Source: Aphidius gifuensis | Lineage: Eukaryota; Arthropoda; Insecta; Hymenoptera; Braconidae | DNA: 64,000 nucleotides | Direction: 5' to 3' | NCBI RefSeq assembly: GCF_014905175.1 | Contig: NC_057790.1 | Location: 26,996,469-27,060,468, forward strand | Shown: positions 1-14,269 of the stretch, in pieces | Numbering within the stretch: the first letter of the stretch is position 1 | Layout: each line of letters starts with the position of its first letter | Made by a program: the position numbers and the translations under genes | The notes under the pieces: model-generated | Databases searched by the model: none | What the model was told of the DNA's origin: nothing | The model's input: the letters and a program-made list of their open reading frames with translations, nothing else

Positions 1-2
1 GT

Positions 3-3000
3 CATGGTGTACTTGAAGTTGATGAGAATATTTATAAATCATCAATCGAAATACATACAAATAATAGTAATGCTGAAATGTCTGGTTCTTTGGAATTTGA
101 AGAATCATTTTTTGATGGAACAATTGTATTTGGTATTACATCGGACGTGCTAACAATTCCAACAACAAGAATTAATGTTAAAAAAGATTTAGCTGAAGTT
201 GAAAAAAAAATTGAAGCTGAAATTGAAATAAAACAGCTGAAAAATGTACCATGCAAGGTTCAAGGTACTTGGTTATTTGAATCAGAGGAACATGTTGAAA
301 TGTCAATTGGCATTGAGACATGGGTACCATCACTTCGTCAATTTAATGCTGGTTTAATTTATTTAAATAAATTAGCAACTAATGAGAATGCTCAGCTAGA
401 TGTTAATATTAAAATTCATCCTGATGATATTTATAATTTAACAGCTTCATATGAACCAAGTCAAACATTTGGCTTTAAATTACAAGGACCACAAGATATA
501 TTTTATAAATTTAATGGAGAAATTGAATCATCAAAACATATAACTGGACAATTAAAAAATATTAACGAGACAATAATTTATTTGATTGATGGTAATTATG
601 ATCTCAATGAAATAAAACCAGGTGGTGTATTGTTTGAAGTAAACACAAAGCTTCTTGACAGTGAAAATAATATAAAACATAATATTAAATTTGACTTGAC
701 ACGTGAAATACATGGTATCAAATTAAAACTCGTTACTACCTTGACAAATGCAAGTTTATCATTTAATTATGCAAATGCATTTAACTGGGATACGAATATT
801 GATGCTGATTTATTAAAACAAAACACATCAACTGGTGAATTTTTAAAAATCGAAAAATGGTCATTAAAAGCATTTGCAAATGTTCCAGTTAATGGAAATG
901 CAAGTATATATTTACGAACAGAATCACCCCTGATTGATCTTGAAAATATGGAAATAAGTGGTAATTTAATGTTGTCAAATGACAGTGGTGATGCAAGATT
1001 ACGACAAAATATAAATAATATTATTAAACGTATAAATGTTGCTTGGAAATTGTCATATATGATTGACATGTTTATAAAATCATCTGGTAGCATTGACAAC
1101 AAGGACATTGGTGTAAATATTTACTTTAAAAATCCATTAAATTTATATAGAAATATAAATTTTGGCTTTGATCTAAATGCTAATAAATGGAAAACATCAA
1201 CAAACACAAGTTTTGGATATAAAAATAATGAAAATATTGATGTTGTTATTCTAGTTAAACTTCCACCGCCTGATGATGACAATCATCAATTGTTACTATC
1301 TTATCATGGTGATAATGGAGTACAAAATAAAAATTACATTATTGGATATAATTCAATAAAAGGTAAATTAAATTACATAACTGATGGATCAATTAAAATG
1401 ACAAATAAAAGTATTGATGGACATTTTCGTCTTTGTCAAGGTTCTGGATCAACTGAAGTTGTGATAAATAATATTTTAAATGCTACATTTGAACATAAAA
1501 AAATTGGCATTAATTATTCTTTGTATACACCAAAATTTGCTAAAAAAAAAACAGTTAATATTGTGATGCATTATGATGGCTCACCAATTGAACGTAATAT
1601 AATTGACATTGATATTTTTTATCCAGGTAAAAAACAAATTGGAAAAGCTCATATATCATATGAAAGTCTTGTTAATGTTAATGGAACATTAAATGCAACA
1701 ACATCAATGCCAAAATTTCAATATGCTGCATGTAATTTTATTGTTCTAACAACATTAAAAAAAAACATGAGATTTGTACAATTTTATTGGCCAAATGATA
1801 CAGCATTATTCGCATCAGATTATACATATCACAGTGAAAAATTAGACTCAAATTTAGAAGGTATTATTAAACTTGAAGTACCACTTAGTACAAGACACAT
1901 TGCAAATTTAAATTATGGATATAAAAAACGTCCACTTGTTACAACTGGATATTCAAAATTAATTTATAATAATAATAGTATTTTAGAGGGTACATATGAT
2001 TCAAAAAGTGAATCACGTGCTGGTTTTGAAAAAGAACATATTATAATTAATTTAAAAAATTCATATCATCCATTGGCTATTGATTATGTTAATCAATTTG
2101 AATATTCAGCTGGTAATTTTGGCACAAATTATCCAAATCTTGAAACTAAAAAAATACGTATTTATAAACTTGATAATCATACAGCATTTGATATTGCTGG
2201 TGAATCAAAAATAAGAACAACACATGAAGGACAAGATATATATTTAACAGCAATACATTTAAATAGAACAGTTAAATTAAATACTGATTATAAAATATTA
2301 CCAGGTGAATTTGATAACAATTTTTGGATAAGTCTTGCTGATGATGCATGGGCATCATATAAAATAAATATTGTAAATAAAACAACTGAAGATATTGATA
2401 ATCAATTTATCATATTAAATATAGCATATCCAAGAAAAAAATTTACATTTGATGGATCATATTTTGTGACAAGTCGAGAATTTAATACTGATGGTAAATT
2501 AAGTTGGAATAAAACATCAACTGATTATTCATATGATTATTCAAATGGCAATGACAGAGAAAGAACAATTGGTGCTGGATTTATTTGGAAAAATTTAACT
2601 GATAATAATGATGCTGTTGATGGACCAACTGTTGATAGACAAATGGCACAATTTAGCTTAAAACATCCTGGTCTTACACAGGATACAACATTATCTGGTT
2701 ATCTTGTTAGGCATGATGGTGCTATACTTATTAATACAACAATTTTAGCAAATTATTCAGACTCACCAGACAAGCTATTATCATTAACTGCAATTATTAA
2801 AAATGAAAGTACAAGTACACAAAATATACAATACAGTTATTCAATAAATGGTAAACATCCAAAAACACGCTTGGAACTTGATATGTTTGGACATGCTGGT
2901 AAAGTTCATTTAATTAAATATGAAACTAATCATAGAGCATTGTATCGACGTAGTTTTCTTCCTGAAGAATCTGGAAAGCTATTTATTTATTTAAATATTC

Positions 3001-6000
3001 CAGAAAATAAATTTGAATTTGATAAAAAAAATAATGAGTTGATAAAACATTTAGATATTATGTATTCATCAACTGATACAGAGTATAAAATAAATGGTAG
3101 TGCAATTGATACAGTTAAATCATTAAATTCAACTGGTGAATTTTATTTAAATGTAGATGAAAAATTAACTTGGATGATGGTTAATTATACACCAGATGCA
3201 ATTGAGAGTTTACGAATGTATGGAAATATTCCAAATGCTAGAAATGCTGTGTTTGATGTATGGAGAACATATGACAGAGATTTGTTGATATCAGATGTTG
3301 CATTTTATGTAAAATTAAATCACTCAAGACTCGTTACATCAATGACAAAATGGAGACCAGATTTAAAAAATGACATTGTTAATCTTGTAAAAGATACAGT
3401 TACAAATATTTACAATGAAATTGGTAATGATGCTGATTATTGGAAGCAGTATTTACGAACAGAGGGTATGAATGCATTATCAGAAGTTTGGGATGATGCT
3501 AGAGATGATTTAGATGTTTTAATTGATGACTGGGAAAATTTAAAAGAACTTGATGATGATTTAGAATTATTAAAAATATATCTTAATGATTCTTATAATG
3601 CCAATGATTTTTATGTTAAGGATGTTGTTGCTGTTGGTCTTTATGTTATTGATGAAATGTCACTGAGAAGTCATATTGAATCATTGCCAAATATATTAAA
3701 TGAAATATGGGAAATAATGGGAGAATCTGGTGAAGCTATTCGTAAATCATTAGTGTGGATTATTGAAACAACAAAAGCTGGATATAAAAAGCTGAGTGAA
3801 ATAGTAAGTGCAATTTTAAAAGGTGAAAGTTATGAACAAATATCAAGTATCATTGAAAAAATAGTTGAAAAATATGATAAATTTATGAAAGATTTACATG
3901 TTGCATTTATAAAATACATGGAAAATTTATGGTCAACATTTTATCGTACAATTTATAATCAATGGAATAAAACATTAAAAATGATTGAACCAGCATTCAT
4001 CAGAGTTCTTCATTATCTTGAAGCAGTTGCATGGAAAATAAGTGAAGAAGTCTCACATTTTTTGTATGATCGTCAAAATGAACTAATAAAATCTCCCTAT
4101 TTTAATAGATTTACAAATTTAACCCAAGATGTTGATAAATTTTATCGTGATATTAAAAATAATGACATTATAACAAACATAAGAAAATATTCAGCTATCA
4201 TAGTGTCATTTATAAAAGAACGTTATTTTTCAATGGTACCATTTGGTCAAGAATTAAAAGATCTTGTTGATGAAATAATAACAGAGCTATCAGAATTAAA
4301 AAAATTACCAAGTATTAATTATACATATGAAAAAATTAATTATTTAATTGATCAAGCAAATTATTTTTATCAATATTTTGGTATTAAAAGTAAAATTGAA
4401 TATACAGTACGTATTATACATTTAAAATTAATAACAATAAGTCAAACAGCATTACAAACTGAAAGTAAATATCGTGAAGCTAAAACAAAATTTATATTTG
4501 ATCCAGATAATGGTATAATGTGTTTAGAACAAAAGCTACCAATGTCATGGCATGCATTTAATCAAACACCAGAATTTCAAGAAATTCCAGAATATCGTAC
4601 AATTGTTGATATGCGAAATTATTTTACAATATCAAATTCAACATTTTGGAATTTATATTATCGTTATAGACCATATACTGATCCTTACAATTGGCTACCA
4701 CCATTTAAAGCACAAGCTATGATAATTGGCTATCAGCATCTTGTTACATTTGATGGTTTACATATTGATTTTGTTGGAAAAGATAGTTATCTTCTTGCTG
4801 CTGATTTTGTTAATAATGATTTTTCAGTTTTAATAAATTACGAGGATGAAAATAATTCAACAATTCGACATAAAATTATTGTATTAACTGGTAAACAAAT
4901 CATTCAAATTGATGTTTTTCGTGATAGTGTTGAGTTGGGTAATTCTGGTAGAGCATTACATCTACCATTAAAGCTTGATAATAATATGGGCTTTGTTTAT
5001 CAAGAAGAGAGTATTGTTACAGTTGAATTAAAAAATGGACAATTTAAGTTGAAATGTAATCTTAAATATGATGTTTGTATTATTGAATTGAGTGGTTGGT
5101 ATTTTGGTAAAACAGCTGGTCTACTTGGTACAATGAATAATGAAAAATGGGATGATACATTAAGCTCAAATGGACGAGTTATCATTGATAATATTAAAAA
5201 ATTTGCAAAAAGCTGGTCATTACCATCAACAGCATCAGCTGATAATAATTTAAATTTTTCTGATAATCTTGCTATAATTGGTGAATACGATTATGAATCA
5301 TATAGCTATTGTAAAAATTTATTTTTAAATTCAAGCTCTGAATTTGTTGATTGTTTTGCTGTTATTGATACACATGATTATGCTGTTGCATGCAAGAGTG
5401 TAAGATCAATAAGTGAAACTTGTACATTGGCTATTGGTTATATGCAAATATGTGGTTTTTATAATACATATTTAAGAATACCAGATACATGTACATCTTG
5501 TCCAATGATGATTGATGGTACAACTGTAGCTGAAGGTGAATTTATTAAATTAGAAAATACAAAAGTACCAAAATCAACTGATATTGTATTTATTGTTGAA
5601 GCTAAATCATGTAACAATGACATCAAAAGAAATCGTAGTATTGATCAAGTTATTGCATATTTAAATAAAGAATTTAATGATAATGGTATTAAGGATAATA
5701 GATGGTCACTTGTGACATTTGGTGGTGATGATGTTTATGATAAACCAAGAAGTTTAATTCTTGATAATAAAATATTTACAAATTCATGGCGTTTTCCAGA
5801 TTATTTTGATAATATAAAAATTGGTAATGGTAATCAAGATATATTTTCAGCAATTGGATTTGCTACACAACTTGTTTTTCGTGCTGGTGTATCAAAAACA
5901 TTTATACTAATGCCATGTTCACATTGTGAACAGCTTAATCAAACACTTGATTATTCAGTCATTAATCAAGTACTACTTGAGCATGATATACGTCTACATA

Positions 6001-6548
6001 TATTAATGGATGGTGATTTTAATTTTCAAAAATCAAGAATAAATAAAATTTTTTATGGTCTTGATGCAACAAAAGGTTACACAAGAAAAGACAGTAAAAT
6101 ATTAAGTGGTGATGTTGATTTACGTAGGCAAGTTAAATTATCAAAAAGTGCATTGGGATATTGTACACCACTTGCACTTGAATCAAATGGTACAATTTTC
6201 AGTGGAAATAAATTAAAATACAATGATATGTCAGCAATTAAAAAATTTGCAAGTGTATTTGCTAAAAGAGTTGCATCAACAGCTGTACCAAATTCATGTC
6301 AAAATTGTGAATGTACTGCTAACAATGATGGTGTAACACATATGGAATGTATACCTTGTATTTATCCAATGCCAACTGAAGTTGATTATGTTACTGTAAG
6401 ATTAATTTTACTATTGGCTATTTAATTATTTATTATTTCTAATGTCGAGATTTTTTTTTAGGAAACTTTTGATGAAGATGATGGATATTCTTCGGCTATT
6501 CAACAAATGGACACTGACTACGTTCAAGTTGATCAAGAAGAAGATTAA
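3..6548 (+). CDS. apolpp: Apolipophorin, C-terminal part (5' end outside window)
   Basis: Exons 3..6395 and 6462..6548; the frame is open to the left edge, so the N-terminal vitellogenin-type lipid transfer module lies outside. About 2,160 residues are present. Apolipophorins are the large scaffold of lipophorin, the haemolymph lipid carrier of insects. Seen here: a long beta-rich, Asn-rich lipid-binding region (roughly residues 1-1100); amphipathic helices (about 1120-1500); a von Willebrand D domain (about 1570-1740) with the typical GLLGTMNNE motif near 5118-5144; a Cys-rich linker; and a vWA-like segment beginning DIVFIVEAKSC near 5581. The first exon would read on to a TAA at 6423, but GT at 6396 and AG at 6461 join in phase 0 to a short acidic last exon ending YVQVDQEED. 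An AATAAA lies near 6690. The family call is strong; the whole-gene length cannot be judged. Confidence 0.92.
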
Positions 6549-6982
6549 TAATTACGTTATTTAATTTTTAAAAATATCATAAACAAATTTAGCTATGTTT
6601 TTTTTCCATTGACACATTTGAAATATTTATTACTTTTTTTTTTGTATTTGTGTCGAGCTTTTTTCTTTGATGACAATAGTCTTATGATAATAAAATAGAA
6701 GAAATGTAATTTTGTGTTTTTTTAAAATTTATTATTTTATAATTTTTAATTAATTTGTATATATATATATATGCCTATTTTAATATATAAAAAAGAATTA
6801 TTAATATTACAATAATTGATGTTTATGCAGGCAGCATTGAATGGTAAAAAATCTGGCTGATGAAAGAATATAAATGAATTTATAATTTGCAAAATTCTTT
6901 CATTAAATTTAAATGAAAAATTTAATTACCCAATTTGGAAGTTGATTTAATTTTATCGATTTGGTGGTAAACGTGAAATTGG
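6549..6982. other. Short 3'-3' intergenic spacer
   Basis: Gap between the convergent apolipophorin and TBC1D22 stops. It holds the apolipophorin 3' UTR with an AATAAA near 6690, a TA-dinucleotide run near 6760 and AT-rich sequence. I see no gene in it. Confidence 0.7.
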
Positions 6983-8790
6983 TCATCTAGGATCATGTGC
7001 TTGTAGATGATTTGGTGCATCAGCAAATGTAAATTTTAATTTATAAGCTTCAGCAACAAGAACACCAATTTCCGAGTCTGACCAATTTTGTGTTGGTAAA
7101 TTTTGCAGCATCAACATTAAGCCCTTAAATGCAAATTTAATTAAACAACAATTACAACTGATTTAGGAGTGTAAAAAAAAAGTGTATTACCTGAAAATCT
7201 GGTTGAGCAAGAAGATGTCTTCTCCATCTCAATAAAAATGCAGCACAAACATAAAGTTGAAATGATGCAAATCTATCTGATTCAGCTAAATATGTATCCC
7301 AAAGTCTAATTGTACAATGAAGTGGAATTTCACGTGTCAATAAATTATTCATCCATCTAAATGAAAATTGTAAATAATCAACACCATGTTTATGTAAATG
7401 TTGATGTAATGGTGCATCAATTCTTTGTATTAATTCTTTTAATTGATTAACTTTATGTTGAATTCCTAATTGAGCAAAAATATAATTATCTTGTATACCA
7501 TCAAGAAATTTTGATAGACACCAAAAACTATCAGCTTCAAGTATTTCACGTTGTTTTTGATCTAATGATGCAACATCATAATTTTCAATATCTTGCCATG
7601 ATGATACTGGTATTGTTTCTTGTAAAAATACTAAAAAAAATGGTGTTACTAAATCGTTCATGCCTTGTACATAGCCTGATGCTGGATGACGAATTGCCCA
7701 AATGTATAATATTCTTTCAAATATAAGTTGTACAGTATTTTGTTGAAATAATGATATTAATGGTGACATACGTGGTATATCAATGTGAATTTGACGATAT
7801 GTATCTTGAAAACTTTCGTCTCTTTCAACATTATAATATTGTTTAACTAAGTTTAAATAATCAAAACGTTTACGTTCAAGTACTTGTTGACGACGTTCTA
7901 AACTTGCTGGTAAATATTCTGATAATAAACGCCATGTTACTGAACGTAGCTTTGCTGGTACACCAGACCATGATAATTGTCGTAGTTCATCTAAATTAAG
8001 CAATGATGCATCAAGTAAACTTTGAAATTTATCAATTTTACTTTCACCATCTTGTTCTTTTGATGGTACAAAAAATTTATTTGCTGATGCTGATTTAAGT
8101 GGTTGAGGTCTACCAGGATAATGGGTTGAACCACGATTTGGTGAATTACCATAATCATTATTGTCATTATTATCATGACATTTATTACGATCATTACGTA
8201 AATGTAATGGTTGAACAGCAAGTCTTTGTAATGCTTCAATGCGTTTTTCTTCTGGTATTATTTCTTGTAAATTTTTATTATAATATTGTGTATCATCTTT
8301 TGTTGATGTATCACGATTACCACTACGATGAGAATTTATAACAGACATTGCTGCTGAATGACTTACTTTTTTTGATATTTTAATATCAGATACAAGACAA
8401 AATTCATCATCACCAGAATCCCATGCATCATCAGTACTTTCTTGAAAATCTCTAAATGATGCTGCACTAGTACTTCCTCCTGCACCACCACCAACAGTTG
8501 TTACTCCAACACCACCACCAACATTACCACTACCAACTACAACTCCTGGTAAATTACTTGTTGCATGAATTTTTGGACGATTATCTTGTTTTGGACTTGG
8601 TCTAGAATTGATTTTCATTACAAATTTTTTTATTTTAAATTAAAACATTTAGGTATAAATTTTTTTTTAGCAAATTGTTATTAGTAAAATACCTTCCTGG
8701 TACTGTTTTTGCATTTTTTTTCCAAAATGACTGTTGATTATTATTATTTCCTTGATGCCTGTATTTATTTTCCATTATATCAGCTGTCAT
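6983..8790 (-). CDS. TBC1D22: TBC1 domain family member 22 (Rab GTPase-activating protein)
   Basis: Three exons on the minus strand: 8790..8693, 8601..7191, 7123..6983; the join is in frame throughout and gives 549 residues, close to vertebrate TBC1D22A/B. Exon 1 encodes the conserved start pattern QQSFWKKNAKTVPG; the ATG at 8616-8618 lies in the intron and should not be used as start. The TBC domain spans about residues 245-480 with the Arg-finger motif IHIDIPR and the Gln-finger motif YVQGMNDL, both needed for dual-finger GTP hydrolysis on Rabs. The last exon gives the family C-terminus GLMLMLQNLP and FADAPNH. The N-terminal half has Gly-rich and low-complexity inserts. Cytosolic or Golgi-associated Rab regulator by family knowledge; the Rab target is not readable here. 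Confidence 0.93.
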
Positions 8791-11186
8791 AAATTATTTT
8801 GTCATCAATTGTTTTGATACTAATTGAACACATGGATCACATTGAAAATAATATTAGATTTATTAATTTTAAATTAATAGTTGTATCTATCAACAAAAAT
8901 AAATATTACATATGAATTTTAAATATTAATTTTATGGGTTTAGGTGTTTAATATTGAGCAGGTTATGTCAGTTTGTAAATAAACATGACAGCTATCAATA
9001 TTTTGTAAACACTAAAACGCAATTTAAAAAGTTTATTTATAACAAAGCTCATATATTTATGACTATTACCATTATAACAATAAATATTGTTTCTTTGTTA
9101 TATATACTGCATTACAAATATAATTAATTATTAAAAAAAAAAGGATGGCACACGTCATCGATGTCGTTTACACACACTCAAGTCACAACATCTACACTCT
9201 GTCAAAATGTTCTGTCAAAAAGTGTAAATATTATTATTTATATTTTTTTTTTTTATATCAAATTAGCCTTTATATATTAAACTATTAATTAAAAATCATT
9301 AATGCTATGTAAATGATGATGAGCAATTAAATAAAAAATAAAAAATAAATAAAAAATTATTACAAAATGTCCAAGTATTTTTTTTATTTGACGTAAGGAA
9401 AATGATAAACAAAAAAAAAATGAGTAATATTTTAACTCTTTTTTTTTTTTTTTTTAGTCATCAAAAGCCCGAGAGGTGGTGCTATCTAGTGGTAATTTAT
9501 ATTAATGATTTTTAATGATTTCGGAGTATTCGGAGTATTTTTTCTATATCGAAATTTCGAAATTAAATTAAATTAAAGTTCTACAAATTTAAACGAGAAA
9601 AAAATTAAATAATTTATTGATTCATGATAAAGTTGTTTTAAAAATTAATAATATTTTGGATATTTATAATAATGATAATGTTAATTGTTAATAATTATTA
9701 AAAAATTAATTATAGAAATATTAAAAAATACGAAAATAAATTTTTTAAAAAACGCGCAAACTAGATCGTTGCATATGGCGTCAAGTCACGTGAATGTGCT
9801 TCATAGTGAAGCCAATGAAGTTAACAACTTCCCATTCAGTATTAGAAAAAAAAAAAAATAATAAAAAAATCAGATAATACTAGCTCCAATGAGCTCAATC
9901 GGAATGAATCAAGCCGACTGAGTCAGTTGAATTATTAGCCAAGATTTTGGAGCAGTGTTATTGTTGTGCTCAGTTAGCAGCTGACAGTTTAACAGCTGTC
10001 AGTTGATGTTTTGCTCTCTAATCTCTACATAATATAATCTCTCTATACATGCTTACTGATAGAAACTAATTGACTGTGTTTTTTAATTTTTAAAAGTCAT
10101 CTATTAAAATTAAATTCCATATAGTTTTTTAAATTACCGTAAAAAAATATAGAATTTTTTTTTGTTTATTTATTTAATTATTTAATTAACTCGAAATAAA
10201 TATAGTTGGTTCAAGTATTCATAGTTGTCTTGACCCTTGTCGAGGTCGTCTATAAACATTATCCTCACTAAATTGATTATAAACTCTAAGGCTCTACGTA
10301 TTTTACAATTTAATCTAAAAATCTATATTTTTTTTTTTTTTCTTAAATTAACATCAACGAGGGGAGTTTATCTACTTGGTATTTCAAACTCAACATTTTT
10401 TAAGTAAGTTATTATTCAATTTAATTTTTTTTTTTTTTATAGAAAAATTACTCTGTAAATGGCATATATTCGCTAGAAATATTTTAAATTATTATTATTC
10501 ATAAATAAAAATGAAAAAAAAAAAATATTTCTTTTGTTAATAAATTAATTTTCTATTTTCTTTTTTTTTTTTTTTTTACGTGTAATTTCTTTTACAATTA
10601 TAAATTACAATTATTATTAAAAAATAATAATAATTTTTTTTTCATAAAATAGAATAAAATATGTAAAAAATAAATTATTATTTCCTTTTTTTTTTTAAAT
10701 AATTGCCTGTTTATTTCAAAACACGTCAACGTTATTATTCAAGATAGAAAAAAAAAAAAAAAAAAAGATACCAACGTTTTATCAACATTCCAATTATTAT
10801 AACGCTTATCATTTCGTATTTTTTTTTCTTTTGCATTTCAATTGTTGGGGAATGAAAAAAAAAATAAAATAATAATTGCAAGCAGAAATATAAATTATAT
10901 ATTATTTGATAAAAATATATCTTGAAAAATTGTGGTATAATAAAGAGGACGCGTATTTTAAAATTAAATCTCAAGATTGAGTTAATAAGTGAAATTTTAT
11001 TTTCTATCCATTGGTCTGAAAAGACACGATATTCAAGAGAAAGTTTTTTAAACAGTTATAATAAACTTGGTTAATCGAGGCACGTTTATTTCAAGCTCTA
11101 TTTTTATATTTACAATTTGCAAATTTTAAACAATATAAAAATCATTTCCAATTTATTTTACAGATTAACAACAGCAACATCAAAAA
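8791..11186. other. Divergent intergenic region between TBC1D22 and TTC39
   Basis: No convincing coding exon. It must hold both promoters and the TTC39 5' UTR. An AG acceptor at 11162-11163 just before the TTC39 ATG implies a spliced 5' UTR. A CTCF-like sequence lies at 9473-9492, and an E-box CACGTG near 9787 sits in an island less AT-rich than its surroundings (about 9765-10020). The rest is poly-A/T tracts and AT-rich sequence. Confidence 0.6.
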
Positions 11187-14101
11187 ATGTCTGATTGCGA
11201 ATGTGACGATGAGGTATTTATAATAGAAAAATAATCAATGGAATAGTTGTTGACATTGAATTATAAAAATCGATCATTTTATTCATATTATTCTATTTTA
11301 TTTATTCTAGTTCCAAGATGCACAGGAAGACATATCAAGGTAAATTATTAAAAAAAAAAAAATAATAATCATAACTTTACATTAATTTAAAATAAAAGAA
11401 AAAAATTGTATTTACAGACCAACAACAATGGATCTTGATACGTCAATTGACGAAGCAAGACAAGCCATTTATTATTTTTTCAACAATGATTTTGACAAAG
11501 CCAGAGATCTTTTACAACCATGGGCCAATTCAAGCATGTATCATTCACTAGGAAATGCTGTGTTTGCTTGTCTAGAAGCTTTTCTCACCTTTGAACAGGT
11601 ACAAAAAAAAAAAAAACAAATTAATTATCTTGTCATTAATAAATACTAATTTATAATTAATTTTTTTTTTTTCTTTTAATTTATAGAAACATGTTGAAAA
11701 AGCATCTGAAGCACTTAAATTATGTATGCATGTTTGTTCCAAGCATCGACGTCATGTATCATTGACACAAAATATTGGAAAAATGGTTAAAAGAACAAAT
11801 TACGATAATTATACAATAGGTAATCATTATAAAAATATTATTTTGGAAATTTTTATTAATTTAATTAATTACTATTTTAGTTGAAGTACATGCTGAACTG
11901 TGCTATGCAGAGGCATTATTATTAAAAGCACTTTTAACATTTGTCGAGGATGAAACACTTGTTAGTTTTGTCAAAGCTGGACTTAAAATTCGTACATGTT
12001 TTATTATGTACAAGTGAGTTTATTTGCATAATTTAAATTGAATTTAAAATTAATTTTTAATTAATTGTTCTGTGTAAATTATAACAGAGAATGCTTGGTC
12101 ATATTAAAATCACGTAAATGGGAAAGTGAAACACATAGAGTACACTTTGAGAGTGGTGTTAAAATGGGAATTGGAACATTTAATTTGATGATATCATTAT
12201 TGCCTGGACGTGTTATTAAACTGCTGGAATTTATTGGTTTTTCTGGTGACAAGGTAACAAATCAATTATCATTGCAACCCTGGTGAAAATGATTTCTCCG
12301 ATTTTTCTCCGATTTTGTCCGCATTTTCTCCGATTCTTTAATTACTTTTTTTTTTTAATTTTTCAAAAATCGGAGAAAATCAAAGAAAATCGGAGAAAAT
12401 TAAAGAAAATCGGAGAAATCATTTTTACCAGGGAATAAAGTAAATTTTTTATTAATAAAATATATATTTGATTGATTGATTAGGAATATGGTTTAAGAGA
12501 ATTACAAAGTGGCTATGAGGATCGACGTGGTCTCCGACAAATTCTTTGTTCAATGACATTATTTTCATATCATTTGATAGCGTCATTTATATTAAGCAGT
12601 TCAGATAGTGATTTGAGCTGGAGTGAAGAAGCCCTGCAAAATGAATTAAGCTTATATCCAAATGGTGTTTGGTTTTTATTTTTTAAAGGACGATTAGAAT
12701 TTATACGTGGTAATACTGATACATCAATTGAATGGTATACAAAATCATGGAAAAGTCAAAATTTATGGCCACAATTTCATCATCTATGTTTTTGGGAATT
12801 AATGTGGGCACATTGTGTTCAACAAGAATGGGATAAAGCATTGTCATTTGCAGTATTATTAGCTAAAGAATCAAATTGGTCACGTACAATATATCTTTAT
12901 CAACAAGCAGCAATAATGATTATGAGTAAAAAAAATAATCCCCAATTATCAGACAAAGATTTTATCAATAATCTTATGCATGATGTACCAATTTATAAAC
13001 AACGAATTGCTGGTAAATCCTTGCCCATGGAAAAATTTGTTGTTAAAAAATCAGAAAGATATTTTGCACAAGATAAAACATTGGTGTTGCCAATATTTGA
13101 GCTTATGTATGTATGGAATTTATTTAGAATTGTTGGTAAAATATCAAATTTTATAATGAACATGTATAAAATTATTGAAGATGAAGAAAACAACATAAAA
13201 AATAATCCGTAAGTTGATATAATATTTATTGGTTTCATATCCCTTGTAAAAATATTTTCTCTAGATCTTTCCGGATTTTCTACGCAATTGAGATTTCCGG
13301 AGTTTTTGTAGATTTTCTCCAGAGTTTTTTAGAAAAAAATTCCTCTTATTTTTCGTATGTAAACTCTTATTTCTGGTTTTTATATTGATTTTTTCTATTT
13401 TTTTTGTTGATTTTTTTAAGCGAATATTCCGGAAAAAATTCAGAGATATTATGAAAATAGTCCGGAGATTATACTCGGTAAATATCTCTGAAAGTCTCAA
13501 TTGCGTAGAAATCCGGAGAAAATCCTGAGATTTTTTCCACCAAAGATTTTATTATTAAAAGGTAAAAATATTTTTTTTTGTTTTTTTAGAAGAACAATTT
13601 ATCAAACCGACAATGAGGCATTGCTGTTGTTATTGAAAGGTGCTTGTCTCAGACAAATGAAACATCCACTGCAGGCAGAGGATTGCTTTAGGCAAATTAT
13701 TAAACTAGAAAAAAAATTAAAATCAGACACTTATCTTGTTCCTTATGCAACTGCTGAAATGGCACTTTTAGCGAGAGATCGTGGTGATATACGTGGTGCT
13801 ATTGCACTTCTTGAAGACGCCAGGTAATTATTATTTTTAAATAAAATGGAAATTTTTAAATGAAAATTATCAGTATTTATTTCAATTTAAAAATTTTAGA
13901 AAAAATTATACTGGTTATTCATTGGAATCAAGACTGCATTTTCGTATTCATGCAGATTTATCAGAATTAAATGATGAAAAATTATTAAATGATTCCATTA
14001 AAAATAATCAAGTTATTGAAGAAGCAGAAGAAGCTGAAGAGGCAGCTGAAGCTATTTTAACTGAATTGATATCAAAAACTAAAATTGAAACTGCTTGTTG
14101 A
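11187..14101 (+). CDS. TTC39: Tetratricopeptide repeat protein 39 (TTC39)
   Basis: Nine exons: 11187..11213, 11311..11339, 11418..11598, 11687..11819, 11881..12013, 12088..12253, 12484..13208, 13590..13823, 13900..14101. All junctions are GT-AG and the frame closes at 530 residues ending KIETAC. The N-terminal block DEARQAIYYFFNNDFDKA and the blocks LYPNGVWFLFFKGRLEF and CFWELMWAHCVQQEWDKA match the IML2/TTC39 family of helical repeat proteins; vertebrate members are linked to lipid and ciliary phenotypes, but the molecular role is not established. The first two coding exons are tiny (27 and 29 nt) and supply MSDCECDDEFQDAQEDIS. Introns 6 and 7 each hold a CTCCG-type foldback repeat. The ORF starting at 11428 is the body of exon 3, not an independent start. 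Confidence 0.9.
12278..12433. repeat. CTCCG foldback repeat, copy 1 (TTC39 intron 6)
   Basis: Begins CCCTGGTGAAAATGATTTCT and ends with the inverted form AGAAATCATTTTTACCAGGG. The arms carry repeated CTCCG / CGGAG units. It lies wholly inside an intron. It looks like a non-autonomous inverted-repeat element (MITE-like); no ORF and no clear target duplication. Confidence 0.75.
13239..13545. repeat. CTCCG foldback repeat, copy 2 (TTC39 intron 7)
   Basis: Divergent, longer member. The arms around 13270-13330 and 13485-13540 are inverted copies carrying ACGCAATTGAGA and TCTCAATTGCGT with flanking CCGGA / TCCGG units. The outer end CCCTTGTAAAAATATTTTCT resembles the terminal motif of the other copies. 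Boundaries are approximate. Confidence 0.6.
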
Positions 14102-14269
14102 TTTATTTATTTATTTTTTTTTTTGGGTTAAATAATTTACATAGATATATTTGATATATGTACAAAATATATAATTTATATTAATTTATGGGATAAAATG
14201 GTTACATTTTAAATTATTTAAAAAGAAAAAAAAAAATTAATCTTTCGTGAACCAAAAAATATATAGCTT

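Noticed and set aside
7511..8341. Plus-strand and second minus-strand ORFs across TBC1D22
   Set aside because: Alternative frames of a clearly conserved TBC domain gene.
13261..13500. ORFs within TTC39 intron 7 (also the start of the 13501-13827 ORF)
   Set aside because: They lie in the CTCCG foldback repeat; only 13590..13823 is a real exon.
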